From positions 1 through 64,000 of the forward strand of contig SIAJ01000005.1 of the NCBI GenBank assembly GCA_009691845.1: 64,000 nucleotides of DNA. Reading direction: 5' to 3'. This document shows positions 63,408 to 64,000 of this stretch, piece after piece (within the stretch, counting starts at the first letter, position 1; the number at the start of each line of letters is the position of its first letter). The notes under the pieces were generated by a model. It saw only the letters and a program-made list of their open reading frames with translations. It was not told where the DNA came from and made no database searches. The DNA comes from Gemmataceae bacterium. GTDB taxonomy: Bacteria; Planctomycetota; Planctomycetia; Gemmatales; Gemmataceae. The translations under genes were made by a program, and so were the position numbers.

Positions 63408-63490
63408 GTGGCGGGCCTCCAGGCCTGCCGGAATGATGGCTGGCAAGTGCCACAGAATGATCTGGAACAGGCCTGGAGGCCCATTCCCAC
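63408..63490. repeat. Inverted repeat, CCTCCAGGC family, copy B
   Basis: Perfect 15-nt arms GGGCCTCCAGGCCTG (63413-63427) and CAGGCCTGGAGGCCC (63468-63482). The whole unit aligns to 34705-34790 with about 80 percent identity by eye, over the outer arms and the non-palindromic centre. Confidence 0.88.
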
Positions 63491-63571
63491 ATAGCTTCCT
63501 GCACAACCTCGGACTGTGCGGGCGATTATTGAGAATTCGCAACGGGCAACGACCGAACTGGATTCGACGAC

Positions 63572-64000
63572 ATGAAAACCGACACACGACACAATCTTGG
63601 CCGGGGCGCTCGGGCTCGCTTGTTTGGGCGCATCATCGGCCTGACCTCGTTGTTCGCTGCACTTGCCGGCCACTTCCTCCTGTTTGCGATTACTCGGGAA
63701 TTCGCACTCGGCAACATCCGAACCGCCTTGGTCGAGGCAGTCGGCACCGCGATGCTGGCGGCGCTGATGGTGGTCGTTGGCTTGGGCATCACGGCCGTCT
63801 GGTTCATGATCGAAATCGCCTCCTGGCTTGGTGGTTCGGGCCAACGCTCATTATCCGGTGCAAATTCCATACTCCAGGTCGCACTGGTCCTGGTCGTTTT
63901 TCTCGGCGTGAATGTTCTCGGCTTCAATTACTCCAAACGTTGCGACCTCACCCGCAATCAAGATTTCACGCTGCCGAAGCCCGTGGCTTCCGAAATGCAG
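63572..64000 (+). CDS. GldG-like ABC system component (N-terminal part, cut by window end)
   Basis: ATG 63572 opens 143 codons to the window end. The product shows membrane segments (IIGLTSLFAALAGHFLLFAI, MLAALMVVVGLGITAVWFMI, ILQVALVLVVFLGVNVLGFN) followed by YSKRCDLTRNQDFTLPKPVA, the characteristic start of the GldG/ABC_transp_aux soluble domain (consensus R-x-DLT-x-(3)-TLS). It completes the ATPase-permease-auxiliary order. The rest lies outside the window. Confidence 0.85.
   Translation, partial: MKTDTRHNLGRGARARLFGRIIGLTSLFAALAGHFLLFAITREFALGNIRTALVEAVGTAMLAALMVVVGLGITAVWFMIEIASWLGGSGQRSLSGANSILQVALVLVVFLGVNVLGFNYSKRCDLTRNQDFTLPKPVASEMQ

Noticed and set aside
63302-63844. 180-residue minus-strand ORF over the repeat at 63408
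   Set aside because: It is a translation of the palindrome unit and the antisense of the GldG-like gene.
1-64000. CRISPR arrays, tRNA or rRNA genes, integrase or prophage genes
   Set aside because: Looked for in gaps and on both strands; no regularly spaced repeats, cloverleaf or recognisable phage genes seen by eye.

Overview
The window looks like chromosome of a planctomycete, most likely Gemmataceae or a close relative. This rests on gene content, not on a marker gene: a divergent pair of a DUF1549/DUF1553 protein with a DUF1501 protein, a BBP7-type outer-membrane barrel, a short PEP-CTERM protein, a Lys/Ala-rich histone H1-like protein, a GldA/GldF/GldG-type ABC cluster, and intergenic palindromes whose spurious translations (such as NPTRKRG) recur in planctomycete annotations. 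Gene order is loose, operons are short, and strands alternate often. I see no rRNA, tRNA, CRISPR array, prophage or intact insertion sequence.

Layout: 0.2-9.3 kb holds an MFS transporter, a PLP aminotransferase, NADP isocitrate dehydrogenase, a cardiolipin synthase-like enzyme behind an AroDE-like protein with altered catalytic residues, and a PQQ-propeller protein. 9.4-16.2 kb holds an ABC ATPase, a secreted hydrolase, a beta-CASP nuclease, DUF58 and SUFU proteins and a WD40 protein. 16.6-25.3 kb holds BBP7, PEP-CTERM, an asparagine synthetase pseudogene, a sigma-54 response regulator, two small exported proteins and a TPM-domain protein. 25.5-30 kb holds HslV, a phosphatase, a protein with four internal repeats, and the most interesting gene of the window. 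30-46.4 kb is largely metabolic: ThrC, DapB, TrmJ, sulfotransferase, an IDH-like enzyme, LarC, Gfo/Idh/MocA, a deoxyhypusine synthase homologue, a nucleoside-type MFS carrier and an Old Yellow Enzyme homologue. 46.7-64 kb holds the DUF1549/1553-DUF1501 pair, the H1-like protein, a long Hsp70, a two-component system, MsrA, three exported proteins and the start of the Gld-type ABC cluster.

Top find: the gene at 28634-29950 reads as one continuous frame of about 438 residues interrupted by a single UGA. The UGA directly follows a Cys in a thioredoxin-like segment and is directly followed by a GC-rich hairpin placed roughly as a bacterial SECIS would be. I propose a selenoprotein with a Cys-Sec motif; the alternative is a recent nonsense mutation.

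Second theme: about 20 long intergenic inverted repeats belonging to at least six word families, most of them within about 20 nt of a stop codon and in several cases containing the stop codon itself. They mostly lack U-tracts and look like a dispersed palindromic repeat system. Other points of note are a triply damaged asnB, a multi-frame pseudogene remnant, and an AroDE-like protein lacking most canonical catalytic residues in both domains.
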